Below, one piece after another: positions 50,725-58,777 of a stretch of DNA of 62,840 nucleotides (its first letter is position 1; the number at the start of each line of letters is the position of its first letter). Position numbers and translations under genes: made by a program. The notes beneath the pieces are model-generated. The model made no database searches, was not told the DNA's origin, and saw only the letters and a list, made by a program, of their open reading frames with translations. Source of the stretch: RFPI01 sp964398195 (lineage in GTDB: Bacteria > Pseudomonadota > Gammaproteobacteria > Burkholderiales > Methylophilaceae); assembly GCA_964398195.1 (NCBI GenBank), contig CAYNLW010000004.1:1-62840 (forward strand). The letters run 5' to 3'.

Positions 50725-52390
50725 AGTATTCACTAAACAATTTACCCGCAGCATATTGCTAGCCAGTCTGGTACTGGTGTTGCAAGCTTATGCTGCATTT
50801 GCTGATGAACCTATTTATGCGCCTAGCCAAGAAGAACTGGCCAAAATCAATGCGCGCAAAGCCGAAGTGGCCGCTGAAATTCGTGCTGCCGAAATTGCCA
50901 AGAATGGTTATTACGTAGAGCGTAAAAGCTATGGTACAGGCAAAGAAACCGACCCACCACGCTATGTCAAACAAGCCAATAAAACTTGGCTCAAAGACTA
51001 TGACGCTTTTTCAGATGTCAATTGGCTGGATCTAGGTTTGGAATATCGCGCGCGTTTTGAACATAGAGATGGCGACTTTAGACGCGCCAAGGAAAATATC
51101 GACGAACCCATGCTGTTAAGAACCAGAGCGTTTTTGGGAGTGAAAGATATTCTAGACCCATTGCGCTTTGCCATTGAGTTACAAGATTCTCGCCGCAACC
51201 ATAGCGACTACACACGCGACTTTGATACCCGTGATATCAATTATCTGCATGTCTTGCAGGGCTATTTAGAGCTTAACTTTAAAGAAACATTTTTAGGCAA
51301 AGACCCGCTAGGCAATGACAGACCGATTTGGGTACGCGCTGGTCGCCACGCTTGGGAAGTCGGTGATCGCCGTTTGATTGCGCGTAATGAATGGCGTAAT
51401 ACCACGAATAATTTCCAAGGTTTTAGAGCCAATATTGGCGACAAGAAAAATGATTGGCAGCTAGAGTTATTTGCGGTGAAGCCGATTCAACGCTTTACCC
51501 GCGAAAATGATGAAGTCGATCACGCACAAACTTTCTACGGCGGTACCTTTAATTATCGTGGCTGGTCTGATGTGGTGACCTTTGAGCCTTTCTATTTCGT
51601 ATTGAAACAAGATGGCGATAAAGTGAAATACGATACTAACGGCATACCTCTGGCCAATCGTGATTTCTACTCGGCTAATCAACAAAAGGGCGCCAAGATA
51701 GACCGCGAAATTCATACCGCAGGCTTACGCGCTTTTGGTGTAGTTCCCAACACCCAATTTGACTTTGATGGCAGCTATATCAAACAGTGGGGGGAAGTAG
51801 AACGATTCACTGGCGGCAAATTTATTGAAGTTGACCACGATGCGCACGCTTACAACTTTGAATTAGGTTATAGCTTTAAGCACCCTTGGAAACCACGTAT
51901 CAGCGCCTTCTATGGCGTGGCCACTGGTGACAAAGCAGTTGCGCAAGGTGCCGACACTACCAATATGCAACGCTTTGACCGTCTATTCGGTTTCGCCCGC
52001 CCTTGGTCCAACGATGACTATATCCAAATGGAAAATATCCGCACCCCAAAAGTGCGTGTCGAGTTTGACCCTAAGTTAAGTTTCTTGGACAACGTCAAGG
52101 TCGATACAGGCTTTAGTTGGTATCGCTTAGATAGCCCTTCTGATCGTTGGAATGCAGGTGCCAACTTGAGAGATAGAAATGGTGAAAGTGGCACAGACAT
52201 CGGTAAAGAATTTGATGTGCGTGTGCGCTTCCCTATCAATCAATACGCTTCACTGAATATTGGTTACGCCTATTTCTGGGCAGGCGAATTTGTTAGAAAT
52301 TCAGTCAAGATTGCTGACAACAAAAATGACCCTAACCGTGACAGAAATTCCGAGTTCTTCTACACCGAGCTAACTCTGGTTGGTTTTTAA
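50717..52390 (+). CDS. Outer-membrane porin of the alginate-export (AlgE-like) type
   Basis: A 557-residue protein with a signal peptide (about 1-29, ending AAFA), then a charged helical stretch (about 36-62, EELAKINARKAEVAAEIRA) that may form a coiled coil. The rest is a beta-barrel rich in aromatic residues, ending in F. Segments such as LGLEYRARFEHRDGDF and RPIWVRAGRHAWEVGDRRLI fit the Alginate_exp family. Placed directly before sbp, it likely passes sulfate or organosulfur compounds rather than alginate; that is inference from context. Expression seems to depend on a coupled 12-codon leader. Confidence 0.85.
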   Translation: MNKVFTKQFTRSILLASLVLVLQAYAAFADEPIYAPSQEELAKINARKAEVAAEIRAAEIAKNGYYVERKSYGTGKETDPPRYVKQANKTWLKDYDAFSDVNWLDLGLEYRARFEHRDGDFRRAKENIDEPMLLRTRAFLGVKDILDPLRFAIELQDSRRNHSDYTRDFDTRDINYLHVLQGYLELNFKETFLGKDPLGNDRPIWVRAGRHAWEVGDRRLIARNEWRNTTNNFQGFRANIGDKKNDWQLELFAVKPIQRFTRENDEVDHAQTFYGGTFNYRGWSDVVTFEPFYFVLKQDGDKVKYDTNGIPLANRDFYSANQQKGAKIDREIHTAGLRAFGVVPNTQFDFDGSYIKQWGEVERFTGGKFIEVDHDAHAYNFELGYSFKHPWKPRISAFYGVATGDKAVAQGADTTNMQRFDRLFGFARPWSNDDYIQMENIRTPKVRVEFDPKLSFLDNVKVDTGFSWYRLDSPSDRWNAGANLRDRNGESGTDIGKEFDVRVRFPINQYASLNIGYAYFWAGEFVRNSVKIADNKNDPNRDRNSEFFYTELTLVGF

Positions 52391-52420
52391 TTTAACTTAA
52401 TGATTTAAGGAATAAGCATA

Positions 52421-53425
52421 ATGAAGTTAAGCACAAAGATTTATCGCAGTTTGCTATTAGCGACCGCCTTGATACCGCTCTCCATCTTGGCTGCCGATAT
52501 CACCCTGTTAAACGTTTCCTACGACCCCACGCGCGAGTTGTATCAGGACTTTAACGCTGCCTTTGCCACTTATTGGAAAGGCAAAACCGGCGACAATGTC
52601 ACCGTCAAACAATCGCATGGCGGCTCAGGCAAACAAGCCCGCTCGGTGATCGACGGCTTAAGCGCCGACGTGGTGACCTTGGCGCTGTCTTATGATATTG
52701 ACGAGATAGGCGCCAAAGGCCGCTTGCTCAATAAAGACTGGCAGAAACGCTTGCCACACAACAGCTCGCCTTACACCTCGACCATCGTCTTTTTGGTGCG
52801 CAAAGGCAATCCGAAAAAGATTAAAGATTGGGATGATTTAATTAAGCCGGGCATCGCGGTGATTACCCCCAACCCCAAAACTTCCGGTGGTGCTCGTTGG
52901 AATTATTTAGCCGCTTGGGCATACGCACTCAAGCAAAATAATAACGACGATAGCAAAGCCAAACAGTTCGTTGCCAAGCTATTTAAAAACGTGCCAGTGT
53001 TAGATACCGGTGCACGCGGCGCCACTACCACCTTCGTCGAACGTGGCATCGGTGATGTGTTGCTGGCATGGGAAAACGAAGCCTTCTTGGCGCAGAAAGA
53101 GCTGGGGCCAGATAAGTTCGAGATCGTAGTGCCCTCCTTGTCCATCTTGGCTGAACCACCTGTCACCGTGGTCGATAAAGTGGTCGATAAACGCAAAACT
53201 CGCGCCGTGGCGACTGCTTATTTAGAGTATCTATACAGCGAAGAAGGCCAAGAAATCGCCGCCAAAAACTACTATCGCCCCACGCTAGAGTCGGTCGCCG
53301 CCAAGTATGAGAAGTCATTCCCTAAGGTAAATTTGATTAAAGTAGATGACGTCTTCGGCGGCTGGCAAAAAGCACAAAAAACGCACTTTGCCGACGGCGG
53401 GACGTTTGATGAGATTTATCAATAA
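52421..53425 (+). CDS. sbp: Periplasmic sulfate-binding protein
   Basis: The substrate-binding component of the sulfate ABC transporter. The 334-residue protein has a signal peptide (about 1-24, ending ILAAD). The family signatures are LNVSYDPTRELYQDFN, QSHGGSGKQARSVIDGL, and NPKTSGGARWNYLAAWAYA, the last helping coordinate sulfate. GGTFDEIYQ is the typical C-terminus. It is 30 bases after the porin and presumably partners CysTWA, encoded 1.1 kb downstream beyond a toxin-antitoxin pair. Confidence 0.97.
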   Translation: MKLSTKIYRSLLLATALIPLSILAADITLLNVSYDPTRELYQDFNAAFATYWKGKTGDNVTVKQSHGGSGKQARSVIDGLSADVVTLALSYDIDEIGAKGRLLNKDWQKRLPHNSSPYTSTIVFLVRKGNPKKIKDWDDLIKPGIAVITPNPKTSGGARWNYLAAWAYALKQNNNDDSKAKQFVAKLFKNVPVLDTGARGATTTFVERGIGDVLLAWENEAFLAQKELGPDKFEIVVPSLSILAEPPVTVVDKVVDKRKTRAVATAYLEYLYSEEGQEIAAKNYYRPTLESVAAKYEKSFPKVNLIKVDDVFGGWQKAQKTHFADGGTFDEIYQ

Positions 53426-53465
53426 TTAACTCAAGCTATTGATGCAATAAAATTGAAAACAGATC

Positions 53466-53561
53466 ATGAACTCAAACAATAACAACGCCCCCTTTAACTG
53501 CTCATTCTTTATCTCAACCGTGTTACTGGTGGGCGTAATTCTGTTTCATATTTATTTCTAA
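53466..53561 (+). CDS. Putative 31-residue single-span membrane peptide
   Basis: A short ORF between sbp and its terminator encodes an Asn-rich start (MNSNNNNAP), a Cys at position 12 and one hydrophobic helix (FFISTVLLVGVILFHIYF) reaching the C-terminus. No strong ribosome-binding site is visible. The position inside the porin-sbp transcript suggests a small membrane protein of the sulfate system. I do not recognise a family. Confidence 0.4.
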   Translation: MNSNNNNAPFNCSFFISTVLLVGVILFHIYF

Positions 53562-53582
53562 GCATAGCCAGCATTAAACTTC

Positions 53583-53607
53583 AAAGCCGCCCTTGGGCGG
53601 CTTTTTT
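53583..53607 (+). terminator. Rho-independent terminator of the porin-sbp unit
   Basis: AAAGCCGCCC pairs with GGGCGGCTTT as a ten-base perfect inverted repeat with a tight loop. A T run at 53602-53607 follows. Confidence 0.9.
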
Positions 53608-53624
53608 ATAACTAAAAAGATACC

Positions 53625-53981
53625 TTATTCAAATAATTCAGCATGAGTACCAGCTCGCACAAAAATAATTTGTTCACCATGGTTACTTGAATAAATTTTG
53701 TAGATAAGCAAAAAATCGCCACCAATATGACATTCTCGATGACCACTCCATTCGCCTTTGAGCGCATAATCTAACCATTCTTTAGCAAGCGGCTGTTGGT
53801 TTTCAATCAATAACAACATCAAACTTTTCAAACGGTTTAAATCATAACGACCAGCGTGAGTTAGTCGCGCCCAGTCTTTAGCAAAACCTTTTGTGTAATC
53901 AAATATTCTGGGGGGACGAATAGGTTTGTGATTAGTAGGGTTTTTATTAGCTTTGTTTTTTGACGTTTTGTTGTAACTCAT
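53625..53981 (-). CDS. yafQ: YafQ/RelE-family mRNA interferase toxin
   Basis: A 118-residue toxin of the RelE/ParE superfamily, most like YafQ. Matching segments are LKSLMLLLIENQQPL, GEWSGHRECHIGGDFLLIYKI and the C-terminal RAGTHAELF, which holds the catalytic histidine of YafQ. The position equivalent to YafQ W68 is Phe. About 24 Lys/Asn-rich residues precede the family core. An in-frame TTG lies one codon upstream, but the ATG at 53979-53981 is preferred. It overlaps the antitoxin gene by 35 bases, so translation is coupled. Confidence 0.87.
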   Translation of the reverse strand: MSYNKTSKNKANKNPTNHKPIRPPRIFDYTKGFAKDWARLTHAGRYDLNRLKSLMLLLIENQQPLAKEWLDYALKGEWSGHRECHIGGDFLLIYKIYSSNHGEQIIFVRAGTHAELFE

Positions 53982-54231
53982 CAATCAAGTCCGCTCCATT
54001 GGCAAAACGCGATTGATGACGACTAGCGATGGCGTCGGCCTCAGACATGGCCATGCGGGTTTCTGCATTGTGCACTTTAACGACAAATGGTAATTGCTGT
54101 TCAGCCACCACTCGCGTTAAAAACACCCGCACCGCGTCTGAAACAGAAAGACCCATAGAGGCTAATGTTTCGGTCGCCTGCAGCTTTAATTTATCTTCGA
54201 TACGAATATGAATCATGCTTGTCGTTGCCAT
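53947..54231 (-). CDS. dinJ: DinJ/RelB-family antitoxin
   Basis: A 94-residue ribbon-helix-helix antitoxin. The N-terminal MIHIRIEDKLKLQATETLASMGLS strand-helix and the following SVSDAVRVFLTRVVAEQQLPF are characteristic of DinJ/RelB. The C-terminal half should bind and block the toxin. GGAGG (54240-54244, minus strand) lies eight bases before the ATG at 54231. The promoter is covered by a nearly perfect 35-base palindrome, the likely autoregulatory operator. The pair splits the sulfate-uptake block. Confidence 0.9.
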   Translation of the reverse strand: MATTSMIHIRIEDKLKLQATETLASMGLSVSDAVRVFLTRVVAEQQLPFVVKVHNAETRMAMSEADAIASRHQSRFANGADLIDELQQNVKKQS

Positions 54232-54242
54232 CTAATTATCCT

Positions 54243-54277
54243 CCATCAATTGAGTTACATTGTATCTCAATTGATGG
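54243..54277. promoter_or_regulatory. 35-bp palindromic operator of the dinJ-yafQ operon
   Basis: CCATCAATTGAG (54243-54254) and CTCAATTGATGG (54266-54277) are perfect 12-base arms. The inner bases (TTACA-T-TGTAT) continue the symmetry with one mismatched pair, around a centre at 54260. A minus-strand -10-like TACAAT (54259-54264) lies inside, and the antitoxin ribosome-binding site touches its edge. Binding would block both transcription and initiation. Confidence 0.8.
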
Positions 54278-54476
54278 ATAAATTTAATCATCTTTTGCCA
54301 AAAATTAAGTTAATCAATCACCACGTTTGCAGACTCAATATTAGTGATTGCTAGTAAATGCCTCAAACTCAAGACGCTAAAACTGATAACTTTGGGCAAC
54401 AAATTTTTCTGATTCAATTTTTGTAGATTCATTAATTTTGCCGAGATTAAATCTGAGCAATTTCTATATCACCAAT

Positions 54477-54532
54477 AGTTATAAATTTATTCACAAATAT
54501 TATTTTTTAGTTATAAATTCTTTTGCTATTGT
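54477..54532 (+). promoter_or_regulatory. cysT promoter region with paired AGTTATAAATT repeats
   Basis: AGTTATAAATT occurs at 54477-54487 and 54509-54519, 32 bases (about three helical turns) apart. An extended -10 of the form TGCTATTGT is at 54524-54532, with no good -35, as expected for an activator-dependent promoter. A CysB/Cbl-type regulator is the likely candidate by analogy with other sulfate operons. Confidence 0.5.
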
Positions 54533-54565
54533 GATGCACCTTTTTAAACCTCGATAAAGCGCCTT

Positions 54566-54595
54566 ATGGCAACGAAAGCAATGGCAACAAAAGCA
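54566..54595 (+). repeat. 15-bp tandem duplication of the cysT start
   Basis: Units 54566-54580 and 54581-54595 differ at one base and each carries an in-frame ATG, giving the N-terminus MATKAMATKA. It probably arose by slippage. Confidence 0.8.
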
Positions 54596-55420
54596 AAAAG
54601 CAAAAATGTTCTTCCTGGATTTGGTTTGTCCTTGGGATATAGTATTTTTTATCTCAGCTTGATTGTGCTGATTCCGCTATCCACCGGGTTTATCAAGACT
54701 GCCAGCCTTGAGTGGGGGGAGTTTTGGCGCATTGTCACTGCGCCTAGGGTGATGGCTTCGTATCGGCTTACTTTTGGCGCTTCCTTGGCGGCGGCTTTGA
54801 TTAATTCGGTGTTTGGTTTATTGACCGCTTGGGTGCTGACGCGCTATCAATTTTTTGGCAAGCGCGTGATTGATGCGTTGGTGGATTTGCCCTTTGCGCT
54901 GCCGACTGCGGTGGCGGGCATTGCGCTGACAGCGATTTATGCCAGCAACGGTTGGATGGGTAGCATTTTAGAGCCGCATGGCATCAAGGTGGCATTCACG
55001 CCGTTGGGTGTGGTGATTGCACTGACCTTTATCGGCCTGCCGTTTGTGGTGCGTACTGTGCAACCGGTGTTAGAAGATGTAGAGCTTGAAGTAGAAGAAG
55101 CCGCTGCCAGTTTGGGCGCTTCGCGTTGGCAAACCTTTCGTAAGATTATTTTCCCTGCCATCTTCCCCGCCTTATTAACTGGCTTCTCCCTAGCCTTTGC
55201 GCGTGCCATAGGCGAATATGGCTCGGTGATTTTTATTGCCGGCAATATGCCGATGAAATCGGAAATCACCCCGCTGCTGATTATTACCAAACTGGAACAA
55301 TACGATTACACCGGTGCCACCGCGCTGGCGGTGGTGATGTTGGTGATTTCATTTATTTTGTTATTGCTGATCAATCTGTTGCAGTGGTGGGCAAATCAAC
55401 GCAACAAACCGAACGCCTAA
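54566..55420 (+). CDS. cysT: Sulfate ABC transporter permease CysT
   Basis: An inner-membrane permease of the sulfate/thiosulfate ABC transporter. The 284-residue protein has about six helices. It carries VDLPFALPTAVAGIALTA and the cytoplasmic EAA loop EEAAASLGASRWQTFRKIIFPAIFPALL, followed by ARAIGEYGSVIFIAGN. The first ten codons are a duplication: ATGGCAACGAAAGCA is followed by ATGGCAACAAAAGCA, so either ATG (54566 or 54581) can start the protein. It heads the cysTWA operon. Confidence 0.96.
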   Translation: MATKAMATKAKSKNVLPGFGLSLGYSIFYLSLIVLIPLSTGFIKTASLEWGEFWRIVTAPRVMASYRLTFGASLAAALINSVFGLLTAWVLTRYQFFGKRVIDALVDLPFALPTAVAGIALTAIYASNGWMGSILEPHGIKVAFTPLGVVIALTFIGLPFVVRTVQPVLEDVELEVEEAAASLGASRWQTFRKIIFPAIFPALLTGFSLAFARAIGEYGSVIFIAGNMPMKSEITPLLIITKLEQYDYTGATALAVVMLVISFILLLLINLLQWWANQRNKPNA

Positions 55421-55430
55421 AGGATCTGTT

Positions 55431-56306
55431 ATGCAAACCACTAGCCCCTCACAAGCTTATAACAAACGGCAAAAAAACCAACGCGCTTTGGCGGAAACGC
55501 CTTTGGTGCGGGCTGCGCTGATAACTGTTTGTTTAGCGTTTTTGGCGGTGTTTTTGTTGCTGCCTTTGTTGGCCGTATTTAGCCAAGCGCTGAGCAAAGG
55601 CTGGCAAGTGTATATTTCCGCACTGACCAATTCAGATGCTTTGTCTGCGCTGAAACTCACCTTGATTGCTGCGCTTATCGCCGTGCCTTTGAATTTAGTG
55701 TTTGGTGTCAGCGCGGCGTGGGCGATTGCTAAATTTAACTTTCGCGGGAAAAGTTTATTCATCACCTTAATCGACCTGCCATTTGCCGTCTCGCCGGTGA
55801 TTGCCGGTTTGATTTATGTGCTGATGTTCGGCCTGCAAGGCTGGTTTGGCGAATGGCTGTTCGACCACGATATCAAAATTATCTTTGCCATTCCGGGCAT
55901 CGTTTTAGCCACCATTTTCGTTACCTTCCCTTTCGTGGCGCGCGAGCTGATTCCCTTGATGCAAGCGCAAGGCAAAGGGGAGGAAGAAGCCGGTTTGGTA
56001 TTAGGCGCTTCTGGCTGGCAAATCTTTTATCGCATTACCTTACCGAATATCAAATGGGGCTTGTTATACGGCGTTATCCTGAGCAATGCCCGCGCCATGG
56101 GCGAGTTTGGCGCGGTGTCGGTGGTGTCCGGCCATATCCGTGGCTTGACCAACACCCTGCCGCTGCATGTAGAAATTCTTTACAACGAATACAACTATGC
56201 TGCCGCTTTTGCGGTGGCCTCGGTGCTAGCCATGTTGGCGCTGTTAACCTTGGTGTTTAAAGCCATCGTTGAGTGGCGCAGCAGCCAGCAAGCACCGACC
56301 CCTTAA
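55431..56306 (+). CDS. cysW: Sulfate ABC transporter permease CysW
   Basis: The second permease of the sulfate transporter. The 291-residue protein has a cytoplasmic N-terminus and about six helices. DLPFAVSPVIAGLIYVLMFG and the EAA loop EEEAGLVLGASGWQIFYRITLPNIKWGLL are followed by NARAMGEFGAVSVVSGHIRG, typical of CysW. It lies ten bases after cysT. Confidence 0.96.
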   Translation: MQTTSPSQAYNKRQKNQRALAETPLVRAALITVCLAFLAVFLLLPLLAVFSQALSKGWQVYISALTNSDALSALKLTLIAALIAVPLNLVFGVSAAWAIAKFNFRGKSLFITLIDLPFAVSPVIAGLIYVLMFGLQGWFGEWLFDHDIKIIFAIPGIVLATIFVTFPFVARELIPLMQAQGKGEEEAGLVLGASGWQIFYRITLPNIKWGLLYGVILSNARAMGEFGAVSVVSGHIRGLTNTLPLHVEILYNEYNYAAAFAVASVLAMLALLTLVFKAIVEWRSSQQAPTP

Positions 56307-56339
56307 GCCTATTGCCAGTTAAGATGAAACGAGGACAAG

Positions 56340-57395
56340 ATGAGTATTTCTATTCAACACGTGCAAAAAAATTTCGGCGAATTTAGCGCCCTCAACGATA
56401 TAACGCTAGATATCCCCTCTGGAGAATTGGTCGCCTTGCTAGGCCCCTCTGGTTGCGGCAAAACCACGTTGTTGCGGATTATCGCTGGCTTAGAAACACC
56501 CGATGCCGGCAGTATTCATTTTCATGGCAAAGACACCACGCATGACGATGTGCGCGAACGCCAAGTGGGCTTTGTATTTCAGCACTACGCGCTATTCCGT
56601 CATATGACCGTATTTGAAAATGTCGCGTTTGGTCTGCGTGTGCGCCCCAAAGCCACCCGCCCATCTGACGCAGAGATTAGCAGCCGCGTGCATGAGCTAT
56701 TGCAATTAGTGCAATTGGATTGGTTGGCCGACCGCTACCCGCCGCAGTTGTCAGGCGGCCAGCGGCAGCGTATCGCCTTGGCCAGAGCCTTGGCTGTCGA
56801 ACCTAAGGTGTTGCTATTGGACGAGCCGTTTGGCGCCCTAGATGCCAAAGTGCGCAAAGAGCTACGCCGCTGGCTGCGCCGACTGCACGATGAATTGCAC
56901 GTGACCAGCGTATTCGTGACCCACGACCAAGAAGAAGCGCTAGAAGTCGCCGACCGCATCGTGGTGATGAACAAAGGCAAAGTAGAACAAATCGGCTCCC
57001 CCGACCACGTCTATCAACAACCCGCCAATGCCTTCGTGTACCAGTTCCTAGGCAACGTCAACCACTACCCAGTGCAAGTCAATAATGGCCAAGCACAAAT
57101 CGGACAGCATCTGTACGCCAGCGAAGCCGGTGTGCAAGACGGCCAAGCGGTCGCCTACATACGTCCACACGACTTAGAAATTAGCAAAACCGAACAAAAA
57201 CACAGCGCCTTCAAAGCCCAAGTCAGCTATGTGCACCCTGTCGGCCGTTTGGTGAGGGTGGAATTAATCGTTGACGACAACGACCGCATCTTAGAAGCCG
57301 AACTCAGCCAAGAAGCCTATCAAGCGCTAGCGCTAAAATCACAACAAGAAGTCTATGTCAGCCCCAAACGAGTAAGAATTTTCGCGCAAGGGTAA
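56340..57395 (+). CDS. cysA: Sulfate ABC transporter ATP-binding protein CysA
   Basis: The ATPase driving sulfate uptake. The 351-residue protein has Walker A GPSGCGKTT, signature LSGGQRQR, Walker B LLLDEPFGALD, and a switch histidine in VTHDQEEALEVADR. A C-terminal regulatory TOBE-like region (about 240-351) contains IRPHDLEI. It is the last gene of cysTWA. No strong terminator follows, and the next gene (ftsY) lies beyond a repeat-rich gap. Confidence 0.97.
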   Translation: MSISIQHVQKNFGEFSALNDITLDIPSGELVALLGPSGCGKTTLLRIIAGLETPDAGSIHFHGKDTTHDDVRERQVGFVFQHYALFRHMTVFENVAFGLRVRPKATRPSDAEISSRVHELLQLVQLDWLADRYPPQLSGGQRQRIALARALAVEPKVLLLDEPFGALDAKVRKELRRWLRRLHDELHVTSVFVTHDQEEALEVADRIVVMNKGKVEQIGSPDHVYQQPANAFVYQFLGNVNHYPVQVNNGQAQIGQHLYASEAGVQDGQAVAYIRPHDLEISKTEQKHSAFKAQVSYVHPVGRLVRVELIVDDNDRILEAELSQEAYQALALKSQQEVYVSPKRVRIFAQG

Positions 57396-57745
57396 ACGGC
57401 GAATAAAAGCAAAAGCCCCAACCCCGTCATACTGCGCGCAGTCGTCCCAAATTCCCCTCTCACGGAGGGGCTGGCACGTATGTGCTCGGGGTGGTCGCGC
57501 CGGTAGGCGCATAAAACAAATAAGCGGCTTGCGCCGCAACCACCCCCACGCGACAAGCGCGTTCACCTCCGCAGAGTGGAATTAAAACCAAAAACCCCAG
57601 CACCGTCATACTACGCGCAGCATGACACCTACGTTGTGAGGGGTAGAACCCCAATATATGTAGTGGGCTTGCTTGATAAATCCCCCTTGGCATAGCACTA
57701 GCATGGGAATATGGCTAAAATAGTGGCTTATTCCGAGGTTGTGTG
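57396..57745. other. Repeat-rich intergenic region between cysA and ftsY
   Basis: This 350-base gap has no gene I can support. Several small minus-strand frames run across it, but they share repeated text and look like translated repeats. It holds a 31-base duplicated motif, a REP-like palindrome and nested inverted repeats (57454-57470, 57524-57537 and the long pair 57488-57495/57539-57546). Its right end probably carries the ftsY promoter, with TAAAAT at 57716-57721. Confidence 0.6.
57411..57626. repeat. Fold-back REP-like repeat element
   Basis: A 31-base motif occurs at 57411-57441 and 57590-57620 (27 of 31 identical by eye), both containing CCGTCATACT and CGCGCAG. The right copy extends into a palindrome, GTCATACT-ACGCGC-AGCATGAC (57605-57626, one mismatch). 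Between the copies lie CCCCTC/GAGGGG, GCGGC/GCCGC and GGGGTGGT/ACCACCCC stems. The arrangement resembles a pair of REP/BIME-type units or a small non-coding mobile element. Confidence 0.5.
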
Positions 57746-58777
57746 ATGTTCAATTTTTTCAAAAAAGATAAATCCCCAGTAACTCCCCCTGAAGTGCCAG
57801 AAGTGCATGCTGAGCAGTCGTTGGTGCAAGAGTCGGTGACGCCTGTCGAAGATGTTGCTGCTAGCAAAGTCTCTTGGACGCAGCGGTTGCGTCAGGGCTT
57901 GTCGCGTAGTCGTGAGCAGTTGGGTAAGCAGCTTAAGGGGCTGTTTAGCGGGGGCAAGATTGATGAACAGGTGTATGAGGAATTAGAGACCATTTTGCTC
58001 ACTTCCGATGTAGGGGTGAATGCCACGGTGGCTTTGCTGGAAGATATTCGTGAGCGAGTGAAGCGCGATGCGTTGAGCGACACTAGCCAATTAAAATTGG
58101 CTTTGCATGACGCTTTATTGGATTTATTGGCACCGCTACAAATCCCGCTACAGACCACACAACATCAACCATTTGTGGTGATGATGGTGGGTGTTAATGG
58201 CGCTGGCAAAACCACCACCATAGGCAAGTTAGCGCATTTCTTTCAGGCACAGGGCAAGTCGGTATTAATCGCAGCCGGCGATACATTTAGGGCTGCTGCG
58301 CGTGAGCAGTTGCAGGCTTGGGGTGAGCGTAATCAGGTGCATGTGGTGGCCAGTGATGGCGCTGATCCAGCGGCAGTGATTTTTGATGCGGTGCAATCGG
58401 CGAGCGCTAAGGGCATCGATATTGTGTTGGCGGATACCGCTGGGCGTTTGCCTACGCAATTAAACTTGATGGAAGAAATCAAAAAAGTGCAAAGAGTGAT
58501 AGATAAAGCCCTGCCCGGCGCACCGCACGAGGTGTTATTGGTGTTAGACGCGAATACTGGGCAGAATGCGGTAGCGCAAGTGCAGGCATTCCATCAGGCG
58601 CTGAACGTGACTGGCTTGGTGCTGACTAAGCTTGACGGCACGGCCAAAGGTGGGGTGATTGCGGCGATTGCCAAACAGCAGGCGATTCCGATTCGTTTTG
58701 TTGGCGTGGGTGAGCAACTCGATGACCTGCGTCCTTTTGCAGCACAAGATTTTGTTGAGGCGCTGATCGATGATTAA
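57746..58777 (+). CDS. ftsY: Signal recognition particle receptor FtsY
   Basis: The GTPase receptor that docks SRP-ribosome complexes at the inner membrane. After a short acidic A domain (about 1-45), it has the NG region. The motifs are GVNGAGKTTTIGKLA, DTFRAAAREQL, DTAGRLPTQ and TKLDGTAKGG. A GTG at 57743 is in frame, but the ATG at 57746 with GAGG seven bases upstream is preferred, giving 343 residues. It overlaps ftsE by eight bases, so ftsY-ftsE-ftsX form an operon as in E. coli. Confidence 0.97.
   Translation: MFNFFKKDKSPVTPPEVPEVHAEQSLVQESVTPVEDVAASKVSWTQRLRQGLSRSREQLGKQLKGLFSGGKIDEQVYEELETILLTSDVGVNATVALLEDIRERVKRDALSDTSQLKLALHDALLDLLAPLQIPLQTTQHQPFVVMMVGVNGAGKTTTIGKLAHFFQAQGKSVLIAAGDTFRAAAREQLQAWGERNQVHVVASDGADPAAVIFDAVQSASAKGIDIVLADTAGRLPTQLNLMEEIKKVQRVIDKALPGAPHEVLLVLDANTGQNAVAQVQAFHQALNVTGLVLTKLDGTAKGGVIAAIAKQQAIPIRFVGVGEQLDDLRPFAAQDFVEALIDD

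Larger units (their letters stand above)
54232..54565. other. Intergenic region between dinJ and cysT
   Basis: This 334-base region has two parts. The left part carries the toxin-antitoxin operator and promoter (minus strand). The right part (about 54300-54565) is strongly AT-rich, has no supported ORF, and carries the cysT regulatory repeats. Confidence 0.7.

Noticed and set aside
57339..57693. Three overlapping small minus-strand frames in the cysA-ftsY gap
   Set aside because: They share repeated text from the duplicated 31-base motif, lack ribosome-binding sites and look like translated repeats.
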